From Chloroflexota bacterium (GTDB lineage: Bacteria > Chloroflexota > Dehalococcoidia > Tepidiformales > Tepidiformaceae): a DNA stretch of 64,000 nt. The DNA is taken from the NCBI GenBank assembly GCA_026702615.1, contig JAPPBY010000017.1, forward strand, positions 62,001 to 126,000, given 5' to 3'. Shown one piece after another: positions 19,535-28,827 of this stretch (its first letter is position 1; every line of letters begins with the position of its first letter). The position numbers and the translations under genes were made by a program. The notes below the pieces were generated by a model. The model was not told the DNA's origin and searched no databases. It saw nothing but the letters and a program-made list of their open reading frames with translations.

Positions 19535-20725
19535 TCAGCGGCTGTGCGCAAGGGCGACGGCGCCGTTGTCCGGCGCGCCGGGGCGGCCGTCGAGGACGGC
19601 ATCGATGGCGTCGCGGAGGGCGTCGATGCCCCAGCCCTTGCTCGCGGAGATGTGGCGAATGTCGCCGGGGACGGGTCCGGCGCCGTCGAGGAGGGCGCGG
19701 GCATCGGCTTCCGTCTGCGGTTGGGAACCGTCGTCGCAGGTGAGAGCGTCGATCTTGTTGAGGGCGACTATGGTGGGGCGGCCGAGCACGCTCAGGTCGC
19801 GGAGAACGCCCTCGACGGTCTCGGCCTGGGTGCCAGCGTGGGGGTGGGAGACATCGACGACGTGCAGGAGCACGTCCGCTTCTTCCAACTCTTCGAGGGT
19901 CGCACGGAAGGAGGCGACGAGCTGGGTGGGAAGCTTCTGGATGAAGCCGACGGTGTCGGTAAGGAGGGCGGGGCGGCCAGAGGGGAGGGCCATCTTGCGG
20001 GTGACGGGGTCGAGCGTGGCGAAGAGCTTGTCTTCGGCGCGCTGGTCGGCGCCGGAGAGGGCGCGCATGAGGGTCGTCTTGCCGGCGTTCGTGTAGCCGA
20101 TGAGGGCGACGACGGGGACGCCGGAACGGCGGCGCTGCCGCCGGTAGAGCTCGCGCTGGACGCGGACCTGCTCAAGATCCTTCTTGAGCTTGCTCATGCG
20201 GCGGCGGACGAGGCGGCGGTCGGTCTCGATCTGGGTCTCTCCCGGACCGCGGAGGCCGATGGCGCCCTCCATGCGTTCGAGGTGGCTCCACTGGCCGCGC
20301 AGGCGGGGCAGGAGGTACTCGGTCTGCGCCAGCTCGACCTGGAGGCGGCCCTCCCGCGTGCTCGCGCGCATGGCGAAGATGTCGAGGATGAGCGCGGTGC
20401 GGTCGATGACCTTGAGCTGCAGTTGCTCCTCGAGGTTGCGCTGCTGCGAGGGTGAGAGCTCGTCGTCGAAGATGACGGTATTGGCGCGCTGCTCGATGCA
20501 GGCATCGGCGACCTCGCGGAGCTTGCCGCTGCCGATGTAGGTGGCGGGCTGGGGGCTGCTGCGGCGCTGCAGCGCACGACCGACGACCTTCGCGCCGGCG
20601 GTGCGGGCGAGCTCGGAGAGCTCGGCGAGCGACTCGCGGGCAGGGAGCACCGCTCCCGGAGAGTCCACGGCGACGAGGTAGGCGCGATCGCGCGTTGGGG
20701 CGGTGGAGTGGAGGCGTTTCGCCAT
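19535..20725 (-). CDS. hflX: GTPase HflX
   Basis: GPGETQIETDRRLVRRRM, GYTNAGKTTLM, LLTDTVGFIQKLPTQLVASFRATLEE. Confidence 0.95.
   Translation of the reverse strand: MAKRLHSTAPTRDRAYLVAVDSPGAVLPARESLAELSELARTAGAKVVGRALQRRSSPQPATYIGSGKLREVADACIEQRANTVIFDDELSPSQQRNLEEQLQLKVIDRTALILDIFAMRASTREGRLQVELAQTEYLLPRLRGQWSHLERMEGAIGLRGPGETQIETDRRLVRRRMSKLKKDLEQVRVQRELYRRQRRRSGVPVVALIGYTNAGKTTLMRALSGADQRAEDKLFATLDPVTRKMALPSGRPALLTDTVGFIQKLPTQLVASFRATLEELEEADVLLHVVDVSHPHAGTQAETVEGVLRDLSVLGRPTIVALNKIDALTCDDGSQPQTEADARALLDGAGPVPGDIRHISASKGWGIDALRDAIDAVLDGRPGAPDNGAVALAHSR
19538..19555 (+). repeat. Upstream copy of 18-bp direct repeat within hflX 3' end (encodes ALAHSR on minus strand)
   Basis: Identical to 19330..19347. 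Confidence 0.9.
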
Positions 20726-20784
20726 CGACTCAGCTTAGCCCATCGCCAGCGGACGGGAACACCGCCGCCGCCTAGCATGGCGCG

Positions 20785-21900
20785 ATGCGTCCGTTCTCCA
20801 GCCTCCTCGCCGGAGCGCTCGCCTGTTGCTTACTCGCCGGTTGCGGCGGCGGGGATGACGACTCGCCACAGCCGGAAACGCCCACCGCAGCCGCGACCGC
20901 GACACAGGAAGCGACGCCCGCGCCTTCCCCAACTCCAAGCGTTTCCGCGACGACAACCGCGAAGGCGACAGCCACGAAGACCGCGGACGAGGATAAGTCG
21001 GAGAAGGAGCCGGAGGAGGGCGCGCGGCCCTGGGGGAACCCGGACGGCCCCTCAGCGATCGCGATCGGTGGGGGAGAGCGTCCGGCAACGCTGCTGGTCC
21101 CGCGGGACGCGGACCGCACCGAGCCGCGCCCGCTTGTGCTGCTACTGCACGGGTACGGCAGCAGCGGTGCGGGGGCGGACGCGTATTTCCAGTTCGCGGC
21201 GCAGGTGAACGAGCTGGGGTTCGGGCTGATCCTGCCGAACGGCGCGGAGGACCCCGAGGGCGAGCACTTCTGGAACGGGACGACCGAGTGCTGCGACCTG
21301 CTCGACACGGGCGTCGACGACGTGGGCTACCTGCGCGGACTCATCGAGGAGGCGCGAGCGCACGCGGCCTTCGACAAGGTGTTCGCGGTAGGCCACTCGA
21401 ACGGCGGGTTCATGGCCTACCGGCTGGCGTGCGAGGCGATCCCGGGGCTGACGGCGATCGTGAGCCTCGCGGGCGGGACGTACGCGAACCCGATTGACTG
21501 CCGCGCGCCCTCAGCGGTATCGGTGCTGCAGATCCACGGCGACCGCGACCTGGTTATCCGGTACGCGGGCGGGCCGCTGAAGGGTCCGCTGGGATGGACG
21601 GAGTCGGTGCCCGGCGCGGAGGAGAGCGTACTGCGCTGGGCGGAGCGCGCCGGCTGCGACCTCAACGCAGCCGAGGAGCTGGCGCCGATCGACACGGACC
21701 TGTTCGTGGAGGGCGCGGAGACGAACATCCAGCGCTGGCGAGAGGGCTGCGCGGGGGGCACGGTCCATGAGCTGTGGACGATCAGAGGCGGGGGCCACGT
21801 GCCACTGGTCTGGGGCACGGAGTTCACAGAACGCATCCTGCTCTGGCTGAACGACGCTTACACGGGCCAGGTCACGATCGAGGCGGGTGGGGCCGAGTAG
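20785..21900 (+). CDS. Secreted lipoprotein esterase (PHB depolymerase/LpqC-like alpha/beta hydrolase)
   Basis: Lipobox LLAGC, low-complexity linker, GHSNGGFMAYRLACE nucleophile motif. Confidence 0.87.
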   Translation: MRPFSSLLAGALACCLLAGCGGGDDDSPQPETPTAAATATQEATPAPSPTPSVSATTTAKATATKTADEDKSEKEPEEGARPWGNPDGPSAIAIGGGERPATLLVPRDADRTEPRPLVLLLHGYGSSGAGADAYFQFAAQVNELGFGLILPNGAEDPEGEHFWNGTTECCDLLDTGVDDVGYLRGLIEEARAHAAFDKVFAVGHSNGGFMAYRLACEAIPGLTAIVSLAGGTYANPIDCRAPSAVSVLQIHGDRDLVIRYAGGPLKGPLGWTESVPGAEESVLRWAERAGCDLNAAEELAPIDTDLFVEGAETNIQRWREGCAGGTVHELWTIRGGGHVPLVWGTEFTERILLWLNDAYTGQVTIEAGGAE

Positions 21901-21902
21901 AC

Positions 21903-21938
21903 GGCGCTGGAAGCCCTTCCAGTCCTCCATGCGCTGAC
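21903..21938 (+). repeat. Distal copy of 36-bp direct repeat
   Basis: 34/36 identical to 22219..22254; encodes QRMEDWKGF without the stop codon. Confidence 0.92.
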
Positions 21939-21958
21939 GTGCCGGGACCAAGCCGTCG

Positions 21959-22216
21959 CTACGCCGGAGTCGACTCCCGGGGAGCAGGAGCTCCGCGCAA
22001 GAGGCCCTCAGTGCTCAGGTCCTCATCGACATCGGGCCAATGTATCCCGAAGCCACCGCCAGCAACCCGCCAGTTGTTCCGCTGAGCCTCGGTGGCGTGA
22101 AGAAGCCGCGGGTACCACGTGAGTGGCACGGAAATCGTGCGTCCATCGAGCAGGTCCACCGTGAGCGTGTCCTCGGTCACGCGCACGTCTTGCACTTTCT
22201 CTCCAGTTCCCGGCAT
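21959..22216 (-). CDS. DUF2442 family protein
   Basis: DGRTISVPLTWYPRLLHATEAQRNNW...GIHWPDVDEDLSTEGLLRG. Confidence 0.85.
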   Translation of the reverse strand: MPGTGEKVQDVRVTEDTLTVDLLDGRTISVPLTWYPRLLHATEAQRNNWRVAGGGFGIHWPDVDEDLSTEGLLRGAPAPRESTPA

Positions 22217-22218
22217 AT

Positions 22219-22254
22219 GGCGCTAGAAACCCTTCCAGTCCTCCATGCGCTGAC
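22219..22254 (+). repeat. Proximal copy of 36-bp direct repeat containing dapL 3' end
   Basis: ggcgctagaaacccttccagtcctccatgcgctgac; encodes terminal QRMEDWKGF-stop. Confidence 0.92.
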
Positions 22255-23386
22255 AGCCCTCCTCGACCTGGTCGTCGGGGGTGGTGACGGAGAGGCGGAC
22301 GTAGCCCTCGCCGTTGAGGCCGTAGCCGCGGCCGGGGGTGACGACGACGGCGCACTCGTCGATGAGGCGTGCAGCGAAGTCACCGCTCGTGATGCCGTCG
22401 GGGAGTTTGGCCCAGACATAGAGCGAGGCCTTGGGCGGGTCGACCTCGAGGCCCATCTTGCGCACGGCCTCGACGATGCGGTCGCGGCGGCGCTGGTAGA
22501 TGGCGTTGTGCTCGTCGATGACGTCCTGGGGGCCCTCGACGGCCTCGATGGCCATCTCCTGGATGGCCTGGGGGATGCCGCTGTCGATGTTCGACTTGAC
22601 CCGCATGAGGGCGTCGACAAGCTCCCCGTTTCCGACAGCCATGCCGATGCGCCACCCGGTCATGTTGTAGATCTTCGACCAAGAGTTGAACTCGATGGCG
22701 ACCTCGCGGGCGCCGGGCACCTGGAAGATCGATATAGGGCGGTAGCCGTCGTAGGCCACGTCGCAGTAAGGGTTGTCGTGGCAGATGGAGACCTCGTACT
22801 CCTTCGCCCAGGCGACAACCTTCTCGAAGAAGGCAACGTCGGCGACGGCGGCGGTGGGGTTGTTGGGGTAGTTCAGCCAGAGGACCTTGGCCTTGGCGGC
22901 GAGGTCCTCCGGGATGGCGTCGAGGTCGGGCTTCCACTCGGACTCGCGCGTGAGGGGCAGCTTGATGGTGACGCCGCCGGCGAACATGGTGCCGATCTCG
23001 TAGACGGGGTAGCCGGGGTCGGTGGCGAGGGCCACGTCGCCGGGGTCGATGAGGGTGAGCGCCATGTGGGCGATGCCCTCCTTGGAGCCGATGAGCGCGA
23101 GGCACTCGCGCTCGGGGTCGAAGGAGGTCTCGAAGCGGCGCTCGTACCAGCCGGAGATGGCCTGGCGCAGCTCGGGCAGGCCCTCGGACTCGGGGTAGCG
23201 ATGGTTGAGGGGGTTATCGGCGGCGCGGTGGAGCCGGTCGAGGATGTTGGGGGGCGTGGGGAGGTCGGGGTCGCCGATGCCGAAGGTGATGACATCGATG
23301 CCCTGGGCCTTCTTGGCGGCGATGACCTTGGATATCTGGGCGAAGAGGTAGGGGGGAAGCTCTTCGACCCGCTTGGCCAGCTTCAT
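22223..23386 (-). CDS. dapL: LL-diaminopimelate aminotransferase-like class I/II aminotransferase
   Basis: FGIGDPDLPTP, NYPNNPTAAV, FNSWSKIYNMTGWRIG. Confidence 0.82.
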   Translation of the reverse strand: MKLAKRVEELPPYLFAQISKVIAAKKAQGIDVITFGIGDPDLPTPPNILDRLHRAADNPLNHRYPESEGLPELRQAISGWYERRFETSFDPERECLALIGSKEGIAHMALTLIDPGDVALATDPGYPVYEIGTMFAGGVTIKLPLTRESEWKPDLDAIPEDLAAKAKVLWLNYPNNPTAAVADVAFFEKVVAWAKEYEVSICHDNPYCDVAYDGYRPISIFQVPGAREVAIEFNSWSKIYNMTGWRIGMAVGNGELVDALMRVKSNIDSGIPQAIQEMAIEAVEGPQDVIDEHNAIYQRRRDRIVEAVRKMGLEVDPPKASLYVWAKLPDGITSGDFAARLIDECAVVVTPGRGYGLNGEGYVRLSVTTPDDQVEEGCQRMEDWKGF

Positions 23387-23504
23387 AGCTACTCCTGGGG
23401 GTGGTTCCGGGGTCAGATCAAACGCGCCCGCTCACGCCGGCGCGCAGTCGCGTGATCGTAACGCGCACCGCTCGCAGCCGCAGCCGTGGGTGTGGCGGGA
23501 TGCG

Positions 23505-24380
23505 CTACAGGTCGGCGAGTCGCTGGATGAGGGACTCCCAGCGGCCGACCTCAGCCACGGGGTCGTCGCTGTAGGGCGTGATCGTGACGGTGGTGACGCC
23601 CTCGGCCGCGAACTCGGCCATGCGATCGAGGAAGCGCTCGCGCTCCTCGCCCGAGTCGAGGGAGGGGCCGGTCCACGCGACGGTCTTCTCGATGGCATCG
23701 TAGTCGGTGCCCTCGGCCTCGCAGTGGGCGCGGAGGACGTTGAACTTGTGCCGGACCTCCTCGGCTTCGCTGCTGGTCAGGTTGCAGGCGTCGGCGTAGC
23801 GGGCGACGAGGCGCAGGGTCTTGCGTTCGCCACGACCGCCAATCAGCAGCTCCGGGTGAGGCTGGCTGACGACCTGGGGCACGTTGAGTGTCTCGGCGAG
23901 CTGGTAGTGCTTGCCTTCGAACGGTCCATTGTCGTCGCTCCACATCTGGAGGCAGATCTGGATGGCCTCCTCCAGGCGCTCGAAGCGCTCGCCGAGGGGC
24001 GGGAAGGGGACGCCGAGGCCGAGGTGCTCCTGCTCGTTCCAGGCAGCGCCGATGCCGAGCCAGGCGCGCCCGCCGGAAAGCACGTCGAGCGTGCTGACCT
24101 GCTTGGCAAGCATGCCGGGGTGGCGGTAGGTGACGCCGGTGACGAGCAGGCCGAGGCGAATGGTCGAGGTGCGGGCGGCGACGAAACCGAGGGCGGTATA
24201 GCCCTCGAGCATGTCCAGCTCGGGCGCGCCGATCCACCCGATCTGGAAGAGGTGGTCCATGAAGGAGAGACGCGTGAGGCCGACATCCTCGGAGACGGCT
24301 CCAAGGTCGGCGAGGCGCGGCCCCATCTCGGCGGGGCCGCCCTGCCAGCTGAAGTTGGCGACGTGGATGCCGGCGCGCAT
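23505..24380 (-). CDS. LLM-class F420-dependent oxidoreductase
   Basis: TIRLGLLVTGVTYRHPGMLAKQVSTLDVLSGGRAWLGIGAAW. Confidence 0.9.
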   Translation of the reverse strand: MRAGIHVANFSWQGGPAEMGPRLADLGAVSEDVGLTRLSFMDHLFQIGWIGAPELDMLEGYTALGFVAARTSTIRLGLLVTGVTYRHPGMLAKQVSTLDVLSGGRAWLGIGAAWNEQEHLGLGVPFPPLGERFERLEEAIQICLQMWSDDNGPFEGKHYQLAETLNVPQVVSQPHPELLIGGRGERKTLRLVARYADACNLTSSEAEEVRHKFNVLRAHCEAEGTDYDAIEKTVAWTGPSLDSGEERERFLDRMAEFAAEGVTTVTITPYSDDPVAEVGRWESLIQRLADL

Positions 24381-24386
24381 CGGGCG

Positions 24387-24980
24387 CTAGGAAATGCCTC
24401 GGCGCTCGAGCTCGGCGGGCATGCGCTCGGCGTCGGCGCTGAGCATCGGGCCCTTCTGGTCGTCGGAAAGGGTGCCGGCGGCATCGGCGCCGAACTTCGC
24501 GCCGTCGAACAGGATCCACTTCTCGGGAACGACCTCGAGCACGACGCGCAGGGGCGAGTCGAGGGTCTTCACGAAGGCGGCGGCGGCATCGGGGTTGGTC
24601 GGGTTCAGCTTGGCGGCGAACTCGGGGTAGAACCAGTCCTTGGTCTCGCGATCCTCGTGGATGATGCAGCGGCCCTTGGCGGTGGCGGCGCCGAAGGGGC
24701 CGGCGTAGCCCGGAGGGCCGGCAGCGCCGCTGACGACGACGGAGACGCGGGGATCGCGGCGGACGGCGGAGATGCGGTGGCGATGGGCGCCGGCGGTGAT
24801 CCAGAAGCGTCCGTCCTTCCAGAGGAACGACATGATGACGCCCACGGGCCAGCCATCTTTGGTGCCCCAGTTGAAGGTGCACTCACCGACACCGTTGAGC
24901 AGGTCTTCGAGCTGCTGCTCGTCCAGCGGGTAGATTGAGACGGTTTCGTGGTCTTCGACTCCGGGCATTTCGCCCTCCAT
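24387..24980 (-). CDS. Pyridoxamine 5'-phosphate oxidase-family (split barrel) protein
   Basis: Split-barrel pattern PVGVIMSFLWKDGRFWITAGAHRHRISAVRRDPRVSVVVSG; adjacent to LLM gene. Confidence 0.8.
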   Translation of the reverse strand: MEGEMPGVEDHETVSIYPLDEQQLEDLLNGVGECTFNWGTKDGWPVGVIMSFLWKDGRFWITAGAHRHRISAVRRDPRVSVVVSGAAGPPGYAGPFGAATAKGRCIIHEDRETKDWFYPEFAAKLNPTNPDAAAAFVKTLDSPLRVVLEVVPEKWILFDGAKFGADAAGTLSDDQKGPMLSADAERMPAELERRGIS

Positions 24981-25173
24981 TCAGGGTTCTGGCTCCGCCG
25001 GGCCGCGCGAGACTGCTCCAGGCCGGGCGAGCGCCTAACACTCGCAGCTTGCCGGGGATGGCGCAAGCACCGGGCGATCCGGCCGCCGACGGACCACACG
25101 GGCAGCCCGTGCTATGCTCCGGCGGAGGTCACTGCGTCAGTTCGTCCCCATGAGAGATCCCTGCTCACACGTC

Positions 25174-25212
25174 GATTGCCGCCGGAACCCAGCTAACGCC
25201 CCGGAGGCAATC
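25174..25212 (+). promoter_or_regulatory. Leader hairpin sequestering the Shine-Dalgarno of the zinc-ribbon gene
   Basis: gattgcc(25174-25180)/ggcaatc(25206-25212) plus ccgg/ccgg; GGAGG at 25203-25207 lies in the stem. Confidence 0.55.
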
Positions 25213-25214
25213 AC

Positions 25215-25595
<381 letters not shown>

Positions 25596-25707
25596 GCCCC
25601 ACGCTTCCCATCTCCCTTCCCTGAATCGACCGTAGCCCGCAAGCGGCGGTCCGTGCCCTGAAGGCGCACCCAGCGCCTATACTCCGCGCAGCCAACGGGA
25701 GGACTGC

Positions 25708-26721
25708 GTGGAACCAGAGACGATCGAGCGGCTCCCCGAAATCCTGCGGTCGTACCTCTCCGAGCACCTGCCCGACGCGCGCAACGTCTCGATTCACAAC
25801 GTGTCGCGTTCGCCGGGGGGCAACTCGCGCTCGATGTGGTTCTTCGACGCCGACTGGGAGGGCGAGGCGCCCATCGCGAAGCAGCTGATGTTCCGCGCGA
25901 ACGAGAGCACGTGCTTCCGCGACGAAGAGGCGAGCCTGGAGAAGGAATACCGCGTTTTTCGCGCCCTCCAGGACACGCCGGTTCCCGTGCCCACCAACTA
26001 CTGGTACGAGCGCGACCCTGCGTGGGCGGGCGAAGACTTCGTTATCCGCGAGCGCGTGGAGGGCGATACGAACTTCCGCGACCTGCCGCCGGCGAGCCAG
26101 CAGGCGATCCTCGACCACTTCGTCGAGATCCTGGCGGCACAGCACAACCTGGACTGGGAAGCGATGGGGCTATCGTTCCTGGGAGCGCCGCAGGACGGCC
26201 CCGAGTGCGCGCGGATGGTGGTGGAACGCTGGGAACGGGCGACGAAGCGGGAGCTGCTCGAACCGCAACCGGTGATGACGGCGACGATGGCCTGGCTGAA
26301 GCGGAACCTGCCCACGGAGGTGGACCGCATCGTGCTGGGGCAGGGGCAGGTGGGGCCGGGGCAGGTCCTGTTCCGGGACGACCGCGTGGTGGCGTCGCTC
26401 GACTGGGAGTCGGCCTTCATCGGCGACCCGATGTCGGACCTGGCCTATCTCGACTTCATGGTGCGACCGCTGGTCGGCGACGAGGTGGTGGAGGGGCTGA
26501 TCGCGCGGTACGGGGAGCTCAGCGGCATTCCCATCCGCCGGGACAACATGCGCTTCTACACGGTGTTCCAGTCGTACTGGGCAGTTTCGGCCTGCCTGGC
26601 GGCGGTGAACCGCTTCGCGACCGGGGAGATGCGCAAGACGCAGACGCTCGTGCTGGGGATGGCGGCGCCACGCTCCTTCCTGCGACGCATGGAGCGCATC
26701 GTGCGAGAGGACGCCGCCTAG
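25708..26721 (+). CDS. Phosphotransferase family (APH/choline kinase-like) protein
   Basis: LFRDDRVVASLDWESAFIGDPMSDLAYLDF. Confidence 0.87.
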   Translation: MEPETIERLPEILRSYLSEHLPDARNVSIHNVSRSPGGNSRSMWFFDADWEGEAPIAKQLMFRANESTCFRDEEASLEKEYRVFRALQDTPVPVPTNYWYERDPAWAGEDFVIRERVEGDTNFRDLPPASQQAILDHFVEILAAQHNLDWEAMGLSFLGAPQDGPECARMVVERWERATKRELLEPQPVMTATMAWLKRNLPTEVDRIVLGQGQVGPGQVLFRDDRVVASLDWESAFIGDPMSDLAYLDFMVRPLVGDEVVEGLIARYGELSGIPIRRDNMRFYTVFQSYWAVSACLAAVNRFATGEMRKTQTLVLGMAAPRSFLRRMERIVREDAA

Positions 26722-26723
26722 CG

Positions 26724-27188
26724 ATGCGACCAACACCAGCGGAGATTGTCGAAGGACTGCAGTACAACCTGCGGGCGGACCTGATCCCGGAGCTGGAGTC
26801 GCCCTGGGCGAAGCGCATCGCGGGGAACATGCTCTGGGCGCTGGAGCACCTGAAGCAGCGGCTGGAGGAAGAGCACGCGCTGGCGGTCGAAGAGAACGGC
26901 GACCTGCGTGGCGTGCTCGCGGCCGCGACCGCGGCCAGGGGCGAGGGAGGGACGCTGGCCCACGCCCTGGCGTCCATCGACCTCATGCCCGGCGAAGCGC
27001 GGGAGTGGCCGTCCGCCGACGACCTGACCGCCGAGAATGCCCGCCTGCGAACGATCGTGGACGCGATCGTGGAGGCGTTCCCCGCCGAACGGGACGGGGC
27101 GGCCGAGGCGCTCTGGCGCGAGATCCTCGGCTACATCGCGAGGCAGACGGAACGCGACGGCGCACTCATCGAGATCAACCCCGGTTGA
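26724..27188 (+). CDS. Hypothetical protein paired with phosphotransferase
   Basis: 154 aa ORF with ATG 2 bp after upstream stop; helical. Confidence 0.7.
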   Translation: MRPTPAEIVEGLQYNLRADLIPELESPWAKRIAGNMLWALEHLKQRLEEEHALAVEENGDLRGVLAAATAARGEGGTLAHALASIDLMPGEAREWPSADDLTAENARLRTIVDAIVEAFPAERDGAAEALWREILGYIARQTERDGALIEINPG

Positions 27189-27222
27189 CCGGGACCGCAC
27201 ACAACCACAAGGGAGCAGACCC

Positions 27223-28110
27223 ATGACCTACCCGGAGTACGAGAACATCATCGTGGAGCCGCTGGAAGAAGCGGAAGGCGTCGTGCGGGTGACGCTGAAC
27301 CGGCCGCAGGCGCTGAACGCGCTCTCGGCCGACCTGCTGGACGAGTTCTTCGACTTCCTCGACCACTTCGAGGAAGACCCGAACGCCTACGTGCTGCTGC
27401 TGCGGGGCGCGGGACGCTCGTTCTGCGCGGGCTACGACCTCGCATCGAGCCGCACGGTGGAGCCGGGCTCGCCCGGCGACATCCTGCGGGAGCAGAGCGT
27501 GGGGCGCTCGCGCCGCACGATGATCGATTCGGTCGACCGGTACCTGCGGCTGTTCAACACGCGCAAGCCGACGATCGCGCAGGTACACGGCCACTGCATC
27601 TCCGGAGGTACGGAGCTGATCTCGATGTTCGACTTCGTGGTGTGCAGCGAAACGGCGAAGTTCGGGCACATCGCGGGCCGGCACATGGGCACGCTGCGGA
27701 CCCTGTCCCTGTGGCCATGGACCGTGGGTTACCGGCGAGCGAAGGAGCTGTTCATGACGGGCGAGCTCATCGACGGCAAGACCGCGGACGAGTGGGGCCT
27801 CGTGAACAAGGCCGTGCCCGACGAGGAGCTGGAGGACGCAGCGCTGCACCTGGCGCGCAAGATCATGCGCATCCCGCTCGAGGTGAACATCCTGCACAAG
27901 CACTCGGTGAACCGCTGGATGGAGATTCAGGGCCTGCAGCCCGCGATCCACTCGGCGGCGGAGTTCGACGTGTACACGGCCTTCATCGACGGGCGCCCCG
28001 GCTTCCGCGAGCGGGTCGAGGCGGACGGACTGCGGGAGGCGCTGAAGTGGCGCGACCGCGAGTGGCGCGGCACCGAGCTCTGGGACCACGGGGCGGAGCC
28101 CGAGTCCTAG
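27223..28110 (+). CDS. Enoyl-CoA hydratase/isomerase (crotonase) family
   Basis: VTLNRPQALNALSADLLDE, GAGRSFCAGYDL, AQVHGHCISGGTELISMFD. Confidence 0.9.
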   Translation: MTYPEYENIIVEPLEEAEGVVRVTLNRPQALNALSADLLDEFFDFLDHFEEDPNAYVLLLRGAGRSFCAGYDLASSRTVEPGSPGDILREQSVGRSRRTMIDSVDRYLRLFNTRKPTIAQVHGHCISGGTELISMFDFVVCSETAKFGHIAGRHMGTLRTLSLWPWTVGYRRAKELFMTGELIDGKTADEWGLVNKAVPDEELEDAALHLARKIMRIPLEVNILHKHSVNRWMEIQGLQPAIHSAAEFDVYTAFIDGRPGFRERVEADGLREALKWRDREWRGTELWDHGAEPES

Positions 28111-28131
28111 CCTCCCCGTAGGATCGCGGCC

Positions 28132-28827
28132 ATGGACGTGCTGCCGGAGGCAGACCAGAAGGCGGCGGTGGTGCGGACGATGTTCGACCGCATCGCGCCT
28201 TCCTACGATCGCATGAACCGCATCATCACGCTGGGGTTCGACCAGCGCTGGCGGCGCTCGCTCATCGATGCGCTGGGGGTCGACGGCGGCGACACGGTGC
28301 TCGACCTGGCCTGCGGGACGGGCGACTTCGCGCTGATGGCGCGGGAACGGGGCGCGCGCGTCATCGGGCTCGACTTCGCGGGGGCGATGCTGACGGCAGC
28401 TCGCCGGCGTTGCCCCGAACCCATTGCGCTCGTACGCGGGGACGCGCTGCGCCTGCCGCTGGCGGACGGAAGCGTCTCGGTGGCGGTATCGGGGTTCGCG
28501 CTGCGCAACTTCGTCGCGATCCCACCCGTGCTGGAGGAGCTGGCGCGGGTACTGCGTTCGGGCGGACGGGTCGGCCTGCTGGAGGTGGACGAGCCGCGGT
28601 CGGGGTTGCTGCGGCTGGGGCACGGGATCTACTTCCAGCGGATCGTGCCGGCCATCGGGGCGCTGCTGAGCGACGGAAGCGCCTACCGCTACCTGCCGGC
28701 GTCGGCGGCGTACCTCCCGGACGGGGAGGGGCTGCGCACGATGCTCGAGGAGGCGGGCTTTACGAGTATCGAGAAGCGCAGCCATCTCGGCGGGGCAGCG
28801 CAGTCGATCATGGCGGTGCGGGCATGA
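28132..28827 (+). CDS. menG: Demethylmenaquinone methyltransferase UbiE/MenG
   Basis: MFDRIAPSYDRMNRIITLGFDQRWRR, VLDLACGTGDFALMA. Confidence 0.92.
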   Translation: MDVLPEADQKAAVVRTMFDRIAPSYDRMNRIITLGFDQRWRRSLIDALGVDGGDTVLDLACGTGDFALMARERGARVIGLDFAGAMLTAARRRCPEPIALVRGDALRLPLADGSVSVAVSGFALRNFVAIPPVLEELARVLRSGGRVGLLEVDEPRSGLLRLGHGIYFQRIVPAIGALLSDGSAYRYLPASAAYLPDGEGLRTMLEEAGFTSIEKRSHLGGAAQSIMAVRA

